Source: Kouleothrix aurantiaca | GTDB taxonomy: Bacteria > Chloroflexota > Chloroflexia > Chloroflexales > Roseiflexaceae | DNA length: 9,023 nucleotides | NCBI GenBank assembly: GCA_001399705.1 | Contig: LJCR01000056.1 | Location: 1 to 9,023, forward strand | Reading direction: 5' to 3' | Shown here: one piece after another, positions 1 through 5,952 of the stretch | Numbering within the stretch: the first letter of the stretch is position 1 | How the letters are laid out: every line of letters begins with the position of its first letter | Translations under genes and position numbers: made by a program | The notes under the pieces: model-generated | The model's database searches: none | Seen by the model: the letters and a program-made list of their open reading frames with translations, nothing else | Told to the model about the DNA's origin: nothing

Positions 1-161
1 GCGCTGATCATATTGGAAAGTAGGGTGCTTTTGCCAGTGCCGTGGGCTCCAATAACGTAGGTACTCCTGAAAGGCTCGCGCAGGCGCACGGGCCGATTTG
101 TTTTCACATCTCGGCCCAGAACACCTTCGCCACCATAGGCTAAATCAAGTACATCGGTCAC
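1..161 (-). CDS. P-loop ATPase, DNA-transfer/secretion type (5' end only, cut by window edge)
   Basis: Only the first 53 codons are in the window. A GTG start at 161 overlaps the TGA stop of the preceding zinc-ribbon gene as GTGA, which implies translational coupling in one operon. Residues 38-46 read GAHGTGKST, a clean Walker A (GxxGxGK[ST]) that follows a beta-strand-like STYVI segment; this is the nucleotide-binding loop of a P-loop ATPase. The short N-terminal lead-in ending in RPVRLREPFRS before the P-loop is typical of the HerA/FtsK-like and TraG/TraD/VirB4-like ATPases of conjugation systems, but the fold-defining Walker B and remaining domains lie outside the window. The conjugative assignment is therefore inferred from the motif and from Replic_Relax elsewhere in the window. 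P-loop ATPase is near certain; the exact family is open. Confidence 0.7.
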   Translation of the reverse strand, partial: MTDVLDLAYGGEGVLGRDVKTNRPVRLREPFRSTYVIGAHGTGKSTLLSNMIS

Positions 162-805
162 GGCTCATACTCCTCGGTGGAGGTTTGTTGTGCTACGCGC
201 TCCCCTAATAGTTTGCGGAGCTCTTCCATCACATCAAACTCAGCACCCTCCCTTCCGCGCTTCAGAGCATTCTGAAGCGGCTTGAGCACAACCTCTTCGA
301 TCAGAAACGTCGCCAGATGCTCGCGTGTCTCATCACTCACCATAAGACCATTGACGATGCGTTGCACATCGAATACTCGGCGCTCGGCGATACCGAGTGC
401 TAGCCCAACTTCTTCATTGGTGAGAGATAAGCTGGCATGTGAGCGCGCCTGCTCGACGGTATGTTGGCGCTTCAGGGCATGCAGCTTTTTGTAGGTCTGC
501 TCGTCCATCAGCTCCAGCTCAGTCTGCATACGTTTTATGGTCTGGTGTACCTGATACTCGGATATATCTCGTCCAAGAATGTTCCAGAAAAAATCACGGT
601 GCCGTAGCAGTTCGCGGTTTTTCTTCCATTCGTGTTCGATGCGGGCCAGATCGGTGGCGAGAAATCCTAAGCTCGGCGGTTCCTCCTCGATTGAGATTGA
701 TTGTGTGAGCGCCGTGGTCAGCGGCAAAACAGCCCCGCACTTTGTGCAGCGCTTGGCCATATCGCTTGCGCTTTCCCGGCCGCAGGTTGTGCAATATCGT
801 GCCAA
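158..805 (-). CDS. N-terminal zinc-ribbon, alpha-helical protein of unknown function
   Basis: 215 residues from a TTG start. That start is chosen because AGGAGG sits 6-7 nt upstream and because the next in-frame ATG (residue 16) would split the metal site. Residues 5-8 (CTTC) and 20-23 (CTKC) make a CxxC-x11-CxxC zinc ribbon. The remainder has no Cys and reads as charged, largely helical sequence (roughly 50-125 and 135-205), compatible with a coiled-coil or adaptor rod. No signal peptide or membrane segment is seen, so it is probably cytoplasmic. It lies 10 nt behind the TM zinc-ribbon gene, whose stop region overlaps its ribosome-binding site, and it overlaps the ATPase start by 4 nt. A role as adaptor or regulator of that ATPase is inference; I do not recognise the family. 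Confidence 0.75.
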   Translation of the reverse strand: MARYCTTCGRESASDMAKRCTKCGAVLPLTTALTQSISIEEEPPSLGFLATDLARIEHEWKKNRELLRHRDFFWNILGRDISEYQVHQTIKRMQTELELMDEQTYKKLHALKRQHTVEQARSHASLSLTNEEVGLALGIAERRVFDVQRIVNGLMVSDETREHLATFLIEEVVLKPLQNALKRGREGAEFDVMEELRKLLGERVAQQTSTEEYEP

Positions 806-815
806 TGAAAACCTC

Positions 816-1712
816 CTAGCGTGGTATTACAACGCGCCAGGCCGCGCGCTCAATCCGCGCAAAATTGACTACCTCAATCGTGACAGAGGTTACATTCGGA
901 TCGGCGAAATCGAACTTGAAAAATCCGCCCTGCGCAAGCACAAAACGATCACCCTGTGCCAGCGTCACGTTCGTGGCCCGAGTAAAGCCACTTCCTGTGC
1001 GAACACTGTGTTGCACGAACGGCACTATGGTCACGCTCTCTCCGGTGTTAGCGGTAAGTCGCACCATTGCTGGGTCAATCGCGCTGACAATGGGCTGTGC
1101 CCCTGCTGCTTGATTTTCGACAACCAGGTCAATGCTCAGCTTATCACCGGTCGGCGGATTGGCGTTTAGCGTGATTGCTAATCCGTCCTCATACCACGTC
1201 TGGCCGGGTTCTAGTATGGTGCCTGGCGCTGTGGTCGAAACAGGCGTAGCCGTGGGCACCGGCATGGCGGTCGGGATAGGAGTAACAGTTGGCTGTGGCA
1301 CTGCGGTTGCTGCCGGCAGATATGTCGGCTGTGGGGTGTTGGTGGGGAGCGGTGTCAAGGTGGCGCTGATCACCGTCGTCGCAATCACCTGCGTTGGGGT
1401 GGCGATTTCAGCGGCTTGCGAGGCTGTTAGGTTCGCAACGGGTGAAGGCAATTCTTCAGCTTCACTGCGCGGCGTAAATGCGAGCCAGTAGGTCACAAAA
1501 CCCAATGTGTAAAACGTGAATAGAAACAGTAGGCTGCCGCGCACAAGTTTCGCGCGGTGCGCCTCATCGCGAATAATGAACGTCTTTGGATATTTTGGTG
1601 AAAGAAACTCCACAACCGTTGATTCCCGCTTTCCCATGAAAGTGCCGCAATTTTGGCAGTGCTCAGCTTCTTGCGAATTTTCAGTCTGACATTTCGGGCA
1701 GGTAATTTTCAT
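816..1712 (-). CDS. Zinc-ribbon, single-pass membrane protein with Thr/Pro linker and extracytoplasmic beta domain
   Basis: 298 residues; ATG at 1712 preceded by GGAGAG. Order of parts: zinc ribbon (C5-x2-C8, C19-x2-C22, with the CPKCxxxN start common to zinc_ribbon domains); a short cytoplasmic stretch; one hydrophobic helix at about 57-78 (LLFLFTFYTLGFVTYWLAF); an extended Ala/Thr/Pro linker at about 105-163 with repeated PTxTP/TATP steps; and a C-terminal domain (about 168-298) with alternating hydrophobic strands and no Cys. The C-terminal part resembles DUF4352-like immunoglobulin-fold domains in its look (conditions on ligand-exposed strands, a 'GDRFVLAQGG' turn), but this is a loose impression. 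Topology is likely cytoplasmic ribbon and external beta domain. It is first in the operon with the second zinc-ribbon protein and the ATPase. The linker style points to Chloroflexota. Confidence 0.8.
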   Translation of the reverse strand: MKITCPKCQTENSQEAEHCQNCGTFMGKRESTVVEFLSPKYPKTFIIRDEAHRAKLVRGSLLFLFTFYTLGFVTYWLAFTPRSEAEELPSPVANLTASQAAEIATPTQVIATTVISATLTPLPTNTPQPTYLPAATAVPQPTVTPIPTAMPVPTATPVSTTAPGTILEPGQTWYEDGLAITLNANPPTGDKLSIDLVVENQAAGAQPIVSAIDPAMVRLTANTGESVTIVPFVQHSVRTGSGFTRATNVTLAQGDRFVLAQGGFFKFDFADPNVTSVTIEVVNFARIERAAWRVVIPR

Positions 1713-1808
1713 TTCTTCTCTCCAGTTGCATCAAAACAGTACAATAGACTCATAGTTTGAACAGATGGCATGGTTTTCCGCTTGCCACCATAAGGCATCG
1801 GCTTGTGG

Positions 1809-1828
1809 TGCGGATATCCGCAAGGAGG
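1809..1828 (+). promoter_or_regulatory. 14-bp perfect palindrome abutting the ribosome-binding site of the small zinc-ribbon gene
   Basis: TGCGGATATCCGCA (1809-1822) is a perfect palindrome that overlaps by one base the strong Shine-Dalgarno AAGGAGG (1822-1828), which lies 6 nt before the ATG at 1835. It could be an operator in DNA, or in RNA a 5-bp stem with an ATAT loop flanking the ribosome-binding site. The Shine-Dalgarno decides the start of the downstream gene; the regulatory role of the palindrome is inference. Confidence 0.45.
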
Positions 1829-1834
1829 GCAACC

Positions 1835-2188
1835 ATGCTTTTTGCACGACGGAAGCGACATACTCCTGGGTGTGTCAAACAATGTCGGTGGTGCGGCGCG
1901 ATCGCACCGAATGCCAAATGGCAGATATGTGCTATCTGTCACATCAAGATGGCACCTGACGGTAGACCGGAAAATATGGCGCACCTGCTGAGAGTCTTGA
2001 ACATTCGACTCTCTGATTGGACGTATCGGCACATCAGTCAGCCCATTTTCATCCTCTGGATGAACTATCGATGGCGGTATCGGTTGATAATGATGAGCGT
2101 GGCCTGTGTGGTCTATCTGGTGCTTGCACTCATAGGCACAAGGGTCTGGCCGGAACTCGGCCGAATCTTTCCACTCCCTCGGTTCTGA
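1835..2188 (+). CDS. Small zinc-ribbon protein with one membrane helix, unknown function
   Basis: 117 residues. The frame stays open upstream, but the ATG at 1835 is chosen because AAGGAGG lies 6 nt before it. Residues C17-x2-C20 and C32-x2-C35 (CRWC...CAIC) form a zinc ribbon, with an extra C13 and H36 nearby. The N-terminus is very basic (FARRKRH). A single hydrophobic helix occupies about 84-103 (LIMMSVACVVYLVLALIG) close to the C-terminus, with Arg/Tyr/Trp-rich residues before it that suit a cytoplasmic ribbon anchored by a C-terminal tail. It is divergent from the operon at 1-1712 and is the third zinc-ribbon gene in a row. An opposing minus-strand frame covers the same DNA but has no motif and no ribosome-binding site as good. 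Function unknown. Confidence 0.7.
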   Translation: MLFARRKRHTPGCVKQCRWCGAIAPNAKWQICAICHIKMAPDGRPENMAHLLRVLNIRLSDWTYRHISQPIFILWMNYRWRYRLIMMSVACVVYLVLALIGTRVWPELGRIFPLPRF

Positions 2189-2215
2189 GTCAGGACGCAA
2201 CTTCTCAGAAACAAT

Positions 2216-2242
2216 GGGACGGTGTTCGCACCGTCCCTCTTC
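2216..2242. terminator. Bidirectional terminator hairpin with UUCG loop between convergent genes
   Basis: A 9-bp perfect stem GGGACGGTG / CACCGTCCC (2216-2224, 2229-2237) is closed by a TTCG tetraloop, the exceptionally stable UUCG type when read on the plus strand. The T-rich tail is modest on both sides (TCTTC on plus; ATTGTTTC on minus). It lies exactly between two converging stop codons (2188 and 2257), so it probably ends both transcripts. Confidence 0.75.
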
Positions 2243-2256
2243 AATCAGTACAGCCC

Positions 2257-2997
2257 TCAAAGACCTAGTTCAATTTCTAACAGCGAAGCGAGTAACTCCT
2301 CCTCGGGCGTTCGATACGAGGCGAGAGCAGCGAATACATCGCCCCCTACTGAATCAGCTTGTGGTGTTGAGGTAGACGATTTCCTGTTGGGTCGCTCTTT
2401 GGTCAGCAGTCCCTCGATTTCGTGTGCAAACCAGAATCGATTAGCACGTCGCTGTAGGTTAAGTGAGGTATGACCTTCGTGGCCTATCACGTAGACCTCA
2501 ATATTCCACGCCTGCAAATCCTCCAGATTAGCGTAGAAGCTGTAATCACCAGATACTAGAATAACCAAGTCCATCTCGTTCCGAAGCGCCGATTTGGCCA
2601 TGTCCCAGGATAGTTTGGCGTCAACATCGGACTTGTGAGCACCATCATGTCGTGTAACATGCGGTCGCGGAATAACAGTGAAGCCCAAGCGCCTCATCGC
2701 TTTGATATACCCCTGCTTAGGCTGATTATGCGGATCAGCACTGAGATAGAGCACAGCTTCCACCAGTTCACCAAAGCTCCGGGCAAAAGGGAACAGCACT
2801 GAGTGATTAATCCAGACTCCGCGAGGGCGTGACAGGAACAAGTTGTCGCCATCAACGACGAGTCGGACTCTGCGTCGTTGCACGTGTGTTCGTCCGATTA
2901 CAATGACTGAGTTTGCCAGCTTGGCCTCTGTCGATTGTTCATATGTCAGTGGGACAAGCGGCCAGTCCTGAATGGGTGTATTCTTTGGGCGTTTCAC
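2257..2997 (-). CDS. NYN-domain (LabA/DUF88-like, PIN-fold) ribonuclease-like protein
   Basis: 246 residues from GTG at 2997, preceded by AAAGGAG with 8-nt spacing. The conserved acidic motifs of the NYN branch of PIN-like nucleases appear in order: strand plus LVVDGDNLF (D49, D51, N52); KSDVDAKLSWDM (D124, D126); and LVILVSGDYSF (S149, G150, D151), followed by the usual LQAWNIEVYVIG strand. These residues build the metal-dependent RNase active site in the family. A non-conserved basic/Ser tail (about 200-246) follows. The first 40 residues are outside the domain. NYN proteins act in RNA processing or decay, and some accompany mobile elements as defence or toxin factors; the substrate here is unknown. 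The gene stands alone, downstream of a structured leader ending in a terminator, so its expression may be attenuated. Confidence 0.85.
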   Translation of the reverse strand: MKRPKNTPIQDWPLVPLTYEQSTEAKLANSVIVIGRTHVQRRRVRLVVDGDNLFLSRPRGVWINHSVLFPFARSFGELVEAVLYLSADPHNQPKQGYIKAMRRLGFTVIPRPHVTRHDGAHKSDVDAKLSWDMAKSALRNEMDLVILVSGDYSFYANLEDLQAWNIEVYVIGHEGHTSLNLQRRANRFWFAHEIEGLLTKERPNRKSSTSTPQADSVGGDVFAALASYRTPEEELLASLLEIELGL

Positions 2998-3005
2998 TCG
3001 GTTTA

Positions 3006-3148
3006 CTCCTTTATTTCAGACCAACAAAAAAGCGCGGTTTGGAACCGGCCAAACCTGCATACAAGCAGGTTCGCTCTCCCGCTCCTAGCGAGAGAACAGC
3101 CCAGCACATCGTGCTGAGCCACCGTCCAAACCGCGCACCAGCTGCGCG
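3006..3148 (-). promoter_or_regulatory. Structured leader with terminator directly before the NYN ribosome-binding site (candidate riboregulator)
   Basis: On the minus strand an 11-bp stem (arms 3136-3126 and 3042-3032, GCGCGGTTTGG/CCAAACCGCGC, plus one more A-T pair) encloses three hairpins: a 9-bp stem with one G-U pair and loop GAU (3119-3099), a bulged 8-bp stem (3094-3074) and AACCTGC/GCAGGTT (3071-3052). It is followed at once by six T's (3031-3026). Thirteen nt later comes the NYN Shine-Dalgarno (3012-3006), leaving no room for a promoter. Competing pairings exist: CGCGCA (3148-3143) can pair with TGCGCG, capturing the 5' arm, and GGTTTGG (3055-3049) can capture the 3' arm. This is the logic of an attenuator; no known riboswitch class is recognised. 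Confidence 0.55.
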
Positions 3149-3206
3149 AAACCGTTTTCGATTATGGCTCTATCGTGACGCCTGCACGAATTTGAGCCGA
3201 ATACGC

Positions 3207-3244
3207 ACGGCCCTCCGGGCCGTCTTAATTGGCCCTAGGCCAAT
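3207..3244. repeat. Two tandem 7-bp hairpins with 3-nt loops
   Basis: ACGGCCC-TCC-GGGCCGT (3207-3223) and ATTGGCC-CTA-GGCCAAT (3228-3244) are perfect palindromic hairpins separated by 4 nt. They lie in the non-coding stretch between the stop of Replic_Relax and the NYN leader. Neither is followed by a T-run in either direction, so they are poor terminators. The same architecture (6-7 bp, 3-nt loop) recurs upstream of Replic_Relax, which suggests a shared dispersed palindrome style. The rest of 3245-3354 holds nothing I can identify. Confidence 0.6.
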
Positions 3245-3354
3245 ACCCGCAAACCGTATCATTCCTATGCCGATTTACAGGCCCTTCCACTATATAGCCT
3301 ATAACATGAAAACCCAATGTGCAATACCTTAGTGCTAGAAGATTGCTAGAGATT

Positions 3355-4245
3355 TTATCGACCGATTAGACTGGCAGGTTCATCCTCTCCCGCAACTTCC
3401 CACACTGGCTCAAGAATGTGCTCTGGTGCGAGAGCAGCATAATCACAAAACCAAAAGCGTCTGGCCCCGCCTACCTGCTCTGTGGTAGTTTTCAGATTAC
3501 GCAACCGCCGCTGGCTCGGTACGACAGTCAGCACTCGTATACTATGTGTGCTATACCGCTGATAGAATTTGCTTGGCTCATGACCATTCTCGTCAAAATA
3601 AAGCATGTAGGCTTTGATCTTTACGGCGAAGCGTCGATTTTCCATGGTGCCACGGTCAAGCTCTAAAAAGAAATGACCTGTCTTCCCCGTATCGCTACGT
3701 TCATACACAAAGTAAGCATCAGGAAAAACGGGATAGACTCGACCGGTCTCAGGGTCTTCAACGTGCTCGTTATATTCTTTCAGCTCCCAATCCGGTACCC
3801 ATTTCACTATGCGGTCTCCGCGCGCCTTGGCGGCCAGCGTAAGTCCAATGCGCACATCATTGATTTTCAGCAAATGCTCGATAAAAAATTCACGAACTTT
3901 ATTCCGGTCAGTATGCCACCGAATGTTTTCTCGTGGTATGCCAGCCTCCCGCGCCAACAAGTCAGCTCCAGCTTCGTCAAGGCAGTACATCGCCTGGGTA
4001 TTTCGAGCGTTGTACCGTATGTCCTCAGGGATATAAATTCGATTGAGAAAACCATGTTGGTAGAGTCGTTGCAGGCGATAGTTCGCCATGTTCCGGCCCT
4101 TGAAAAAGAGCCGTTCTATTTGGTCTCTGCGTAAAAATCGCATACTATAAACCGCTTCGACCACCTGGAAATCTCTTGATGTGAGGCGCATCGCCGGTGG
4201 CTTCTTCACCCGCTTGTCAAAAGGAAGGCGTTGTTTCTTGGGCAT
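3355..4245 (-). CDS. Replication-relaxation family protein (Replic_Relax, MobC-like)
   Basis: 296 residues from ATG at 4245, with GGAG 7 nt upstream; an open reading frame extends 52 codons further but that part is low-complexity hairpin DNA read as protein, so it is excluded. Residues about 21-70 (LTSRDFQVVEAVYSMRFLRRDQIERLFF...) form a winged helix-turn-helix, followed by the YCLDEAGADLLA step usual in this family. The C-terminal core has WVPDWEL, VFPDAYFVYE (174-181) and FFLELDRGT (192-200), the PD...(E/D)xDxGT signature that defines the Replic_Relax family and recalls restriction-endonuclease-like folds. Family members occur on plasmids and integrative elements and are linked to relaxosome function and plasmid replication. 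It lies between two highly structured non-coding blocks, a setting that suits an oriT or ori-binding protein. Confidence 0.85.
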   Translation of the reverse strand: MPKKQRLPFDKRVKKPPAMRLTSRDFQVVEAVYSMRFLRRDQIERLFFKGRNMANYRLQRLYQHGFLNRIYIPEDIRYNARNTQAMYCLDEAGADLLAREAGIPRENIRWHTDRNKVREFFIEHLLKINDVRIGLTLAAKARGDRIVKWVPDWELKEYNEHVEDPETGRVYPVFPDAYFVYERSDTGKTGHFFLELDRGTMENRRFAVKIKAYMLYFDENGHEPSKFYQRYSTHSIRVLTVVPSQRRLRNLKTTTEQVGGARRFWFCDYAALAPEHILEPVWEVAGEDEPASLIGR

Positions 4246-4703
4246 AGCATTTCTCCGTAATCCGTCGCCGAAGGCGACAAAATATAGGTCGCCGCCGCAG
4301 CGGCGTTCCGCTAGCAGGGGGGGTGTCGGCCGTAGGCCGACCGCCGGAGTCGTCGGAAGTTCGCGTCGCGCGAACCGCTTGCGGTGGGCCACGTATAGCA
4401 TCTATTGAACGGGACTCCCCCAGGAATCCAATAGTATACAGTGAATGGCACAACGCAGCAAGCGCGACGACTCCGGCGGTCGGGCTTTGGAGATGGTGCA
4501 GGCGCAATGAGAAGAATCAGCATTGGAAAGCGGGTAGCGACCAATGTGGGTACATTTTGTACCCAAGTTGCTCGTAGAGTAACTCTGAGGCTTTGATATG
4601 CGACAAACCAGAGGCTCCAAAGGCCGACACCCCCCCTGCCCCGCGCCGAAGGCGCTCTTCTCTCTTCGTGTTGCGGGTGACACGTACTCTGACACGAACA
4701 GCA
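4246..4703. repeat. Non-coding block of nested inverted repeats and 3-nt-loop hairpins (possible oriT/origin or mobile-element remnant)
   Basis: No convincing gene is seen in this 458-nt stretch, but the DNA is dominated by symmetry. Long inverted repeats: 18 bp perfect (4314-4331 with 4622-4639, GCAGGGGGGGTGTCGGCC) and 19 bp perfect (4337-4355 with 4465-4483). Local hairpins: GTCGCC-GAA-GGCGAC (4264-4278), CGCCGC-CGCA-GCGGCG (4290-4305), GTCGGCC-GTA-GGCCGAC (4325-4341), GTTCGCG-TCG-CGCGAAC (4359-4375), GTATA/TATAC with CTATTG/CAATAG (4393-4439), CATTGG/CCAATG (4521-4546), TGGGTACA-TTT-TGTACCCA (4547-4565) and GCGCC-GAA-GGCGC (4643-4655). Long-range and local pairings compete for the same bases, for example 4325-4341. 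Adjacent to a Replic_Relax gene, an oriT/origin role is plausible; a decayed transposable element is the alternative. Confidence 0.65.
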
Positions 4704-4988
4704 TTAGCGAATTTCAGACGGAATAGTCTCTGATTCTAGGGTAGGGTAATGTTCTAATCGATGAAGATCGACTTGATGCTTATAGGTCTTCGAGGTGTCT
4801 TTCGGAATGTCTTTACCTGCCCGGTGAAATTTGAGCAAGTATGAGATGAGCGCCCGGAATGAAAATTTCTTTGCCTTGCGTCTACTCTCTGCGACCATCA
4901 CTGGAACATCGGGAAGCGCTGGAAAAAATGCAACCCATTGACCATCTTCTCGCTGAATCACAATGCACGTATAACGTCGATAGCTCAT
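4704..4988 (-). CDS. Solitary HicB-like (antitoxin-fold) small protein
   Basis: 94 residues from the ATG at 4988; the frame stays open to a GTG at 5075, but residues before MSYRRYT do not fit the family. The N-terminal half, YTCIVIQREDGQWVAFFPALP (6-26), matches the HicB fold opening (strand, 'edGgWvA..PdLPG', strand). The following ESRRKAKKFSFRALISYLLKFHRAGKDIP (34-62) corresponds to the helix that normally reads '(T)xeEAlxNixeAi' and the terminal 'iP'. The usual PGC turn is changed to PDV and the Gly/Thr before the helix is lost, so the domain is diverged. There is no C-terminal DNA-binding module of the usual HicB kind and no HicA toxin gene on either side. The Shine-Dalgarno is weak. It may be an orphan antitoxin or a domesticated HicB-like regulator. 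Confidence 0.6.
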   Translation of the reverse strand: MSYRRYTCIVIQREDGQWVAFFPALPDVPVMVAESRRKAKKFSFRALISYLLKFHRAGKDIPKDTSKTYKHQVDLHRLEHYPTLESETIPSEIR

Positions 4989-5289
4989 GGTCTTCGTTAG
5001 GCCGACCGTTAGCGGCAGAGCGTACGTGTGCTGGCCCTCGCATTCTCCACCGCCACAGCGGGAGACCAGTCCCACGAGATAAAGGCACCGAAGAGCTGAT
5101 GTTTTATGTGTTCAGACTCGCTCGGTAAAAGATGATTATCTCGATACATGTTATAGTCCTAGTTGCATTGACCAGGGAGCTACTGGCCGGCCTAACCTTT
5201 CAGTATACTCTGGCGGAAAGACCAATGTAGTTGTATCATTTCGCATACTCCATAAGCAGCGCACAATAAGCTCTGTGAAAGGAAAACAA
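4989..5289. other. Divergent intergenic region with no identified gene
   Basis: This roughly 300-nt gap separates the minus-strand HicB-like gene from the plus-strand HEPN pair and must carry their promoters. A TATACT at 5204-5209 could be a -10 box for the plus operon, but no good -35 lies 17 nt upstream. A 9-bp inverted repeat (4996-5004 with 5188-5196) may be chance. Nothing else is supported. Confidence 0.3.
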
Positions 5290-5940
5290 ATGAGCGACGA
5301 CATACCGGATTACTTCACAAGCAAGATAGCATGGCCCGAGCCAGGTGATGAGCTTTTTATTTATGGCAAGGACTGGCACAATAACGCTTGTGTCAACTGG
5401 ACGCCCGATGGCATGGAGCTGTACGTTCGCGGGTACAAGCTCGGCGCGGATGCGTTGGTTGATCGCATCATCAACGGCGCGCATGACCAAGATTTTCTGG
5501 TATTCCCAATTGTCTTTCTGTATCGACAATATCTCGAACTCAGAATGAAGAGCTTGATCCGGGACGGTCGAGCCCTCTTCGACCAGCCCGTCGAATATCC
5601 TCACGGACATGAAATCGATAAGTTCTGGGCCGAGTGCAAGACTGTTTTAGAACACGTATGGCCAGGTCAAGAGGCACAGGCGATACAGGTCATCGATAGT
5701 GTCATCAAGCAGTTCTGCGACATCGACCCGAAATCTTTCACCTTCAGGTATCCGACTGATAAGAAAGAGAATCGCTACCTGCCCGCTGATATGCGATATA
5801 TCAATCTCCGCAATCTCGCCGAGGTGATGGAAAAGACTGCTAACTTCCTTGACGGCGCCGCTGACGGTGTTGCAGTTCAACTAGAGCATAAGCAGGATTA
5901 TGAAGCAGACCTCCGCAGCATGGCCGGCGACTGGCAATAA
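5290..5940 (+). CDS. Helical HEPN-like partner protein, first gene of a two-gene operon
   Basis: 216 residues from ATG at 5290, preceded by GAAAGGAA; a GTG five codons upstream is less likely. The central part reads like HEPN-related proteins: a hydrophobic helix with YRQYLELRMKSLI (78-90), then HGHEIDKFW (105-113), a helix pair, and DPKSFTFRYP (146-155) with a final helix INLRNLAEVMEKTANFL. In that family the 'YRxxLELxLK' helix and 'GHxL..LW' step are characteristic. No R-x4-6-H catalytic motif is present, so it is probably not the nuclease of the pair. It is separated by 12 nt from the next gene, which does carry that motif. The two may form a toxin-antitoxin or abortive-infection-like unit, with this protein as inhibitor or partner; that is inference. 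The family name is uncertain. Confidence 0.65.
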   Translation: MSDDIPDYFTSKIAWPEPGDELFIYGKDWHNNACVNWTPDGMELYVRGYKLGADALVDRIINGAHDQDFLVFPIVFLYRQYLELRMKSLIRDGRALFDQPVEYPHGHEIDKFWAECKTVLEHVWPGQEAQAIQVIDSVIKQFCDIDPKSFTFRYPTDKKENRYLPADMRYINLRNLAEVMEKTANFLDGAADGVAVQLEHKQDYEADLRSMAGDWQ

Positions 5941-5952
5941 GGGAACAGGGAT

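Noticed and set aside
579..1169. Plus-strand 196-residue open frame
   Set aside because: It lies opposite the stop of one zinc-ribbon gene and the 3' end of the other, whose minus-strand frames have clear motifs and ribosome-binding sites. The plus-strand translation shows no domain.
1709..2260. Minus-strand 183-residue open frame, continuing into the upstream region of the TM zinc-ribbon gene
   Set aside because: It covers the same DNA as the plus-strand small zinc-ribbon/TM gene, which has the better Shine-Dalgarno, two CxxC pairs and a TM helix; the minus frame reads as low-complexity His/Pro-rich sequence and runs over the terminator hairpin.
3026..3148. T-box riboswitch, retron RNA or tRNA as an explanation of the structured NYN leader
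   Set aside because: The T-box consensus AGGGTGGNACCGCG is absent and the leader lacks the T-box stem I motifs; no reverse transcriptase gene is nearby for a retron; stem lengths do not fit a tRNA.
4217..4704. Several overlapping short open frames on both strands in the structured block
   Set aside because: They exist because GC-rich inverted repeats have few stops. Their products are Arg/Pro-rich with no motif, and they include an apparent N-terminal extension of Replic_Relax that the ribosome-binding site at 4253-4256 argues against.
4996..5196. 9-bp inverted repeat GTTAGGCCG / CGGCCTAAC flanking the divergent intergenic region
   Set aside because: Nine bases about 190 nt apart in GC-rich DNA can occur by chance; no third copy is seen and no function is indicated.
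5275..5289. GTG at 5275 as the start of the first HEPN-operon gene
   Set aside because: It would place the start within the GAAAGGAA ribosome-binding site that serves the ATG at 5290, so the ATG is preferred.
5236..5610. Minus-strand 124-residue open frame
   Set aside because: It is antisense to the first HEPN-operon gene, without a ribosome-binding site or recognisable domain.
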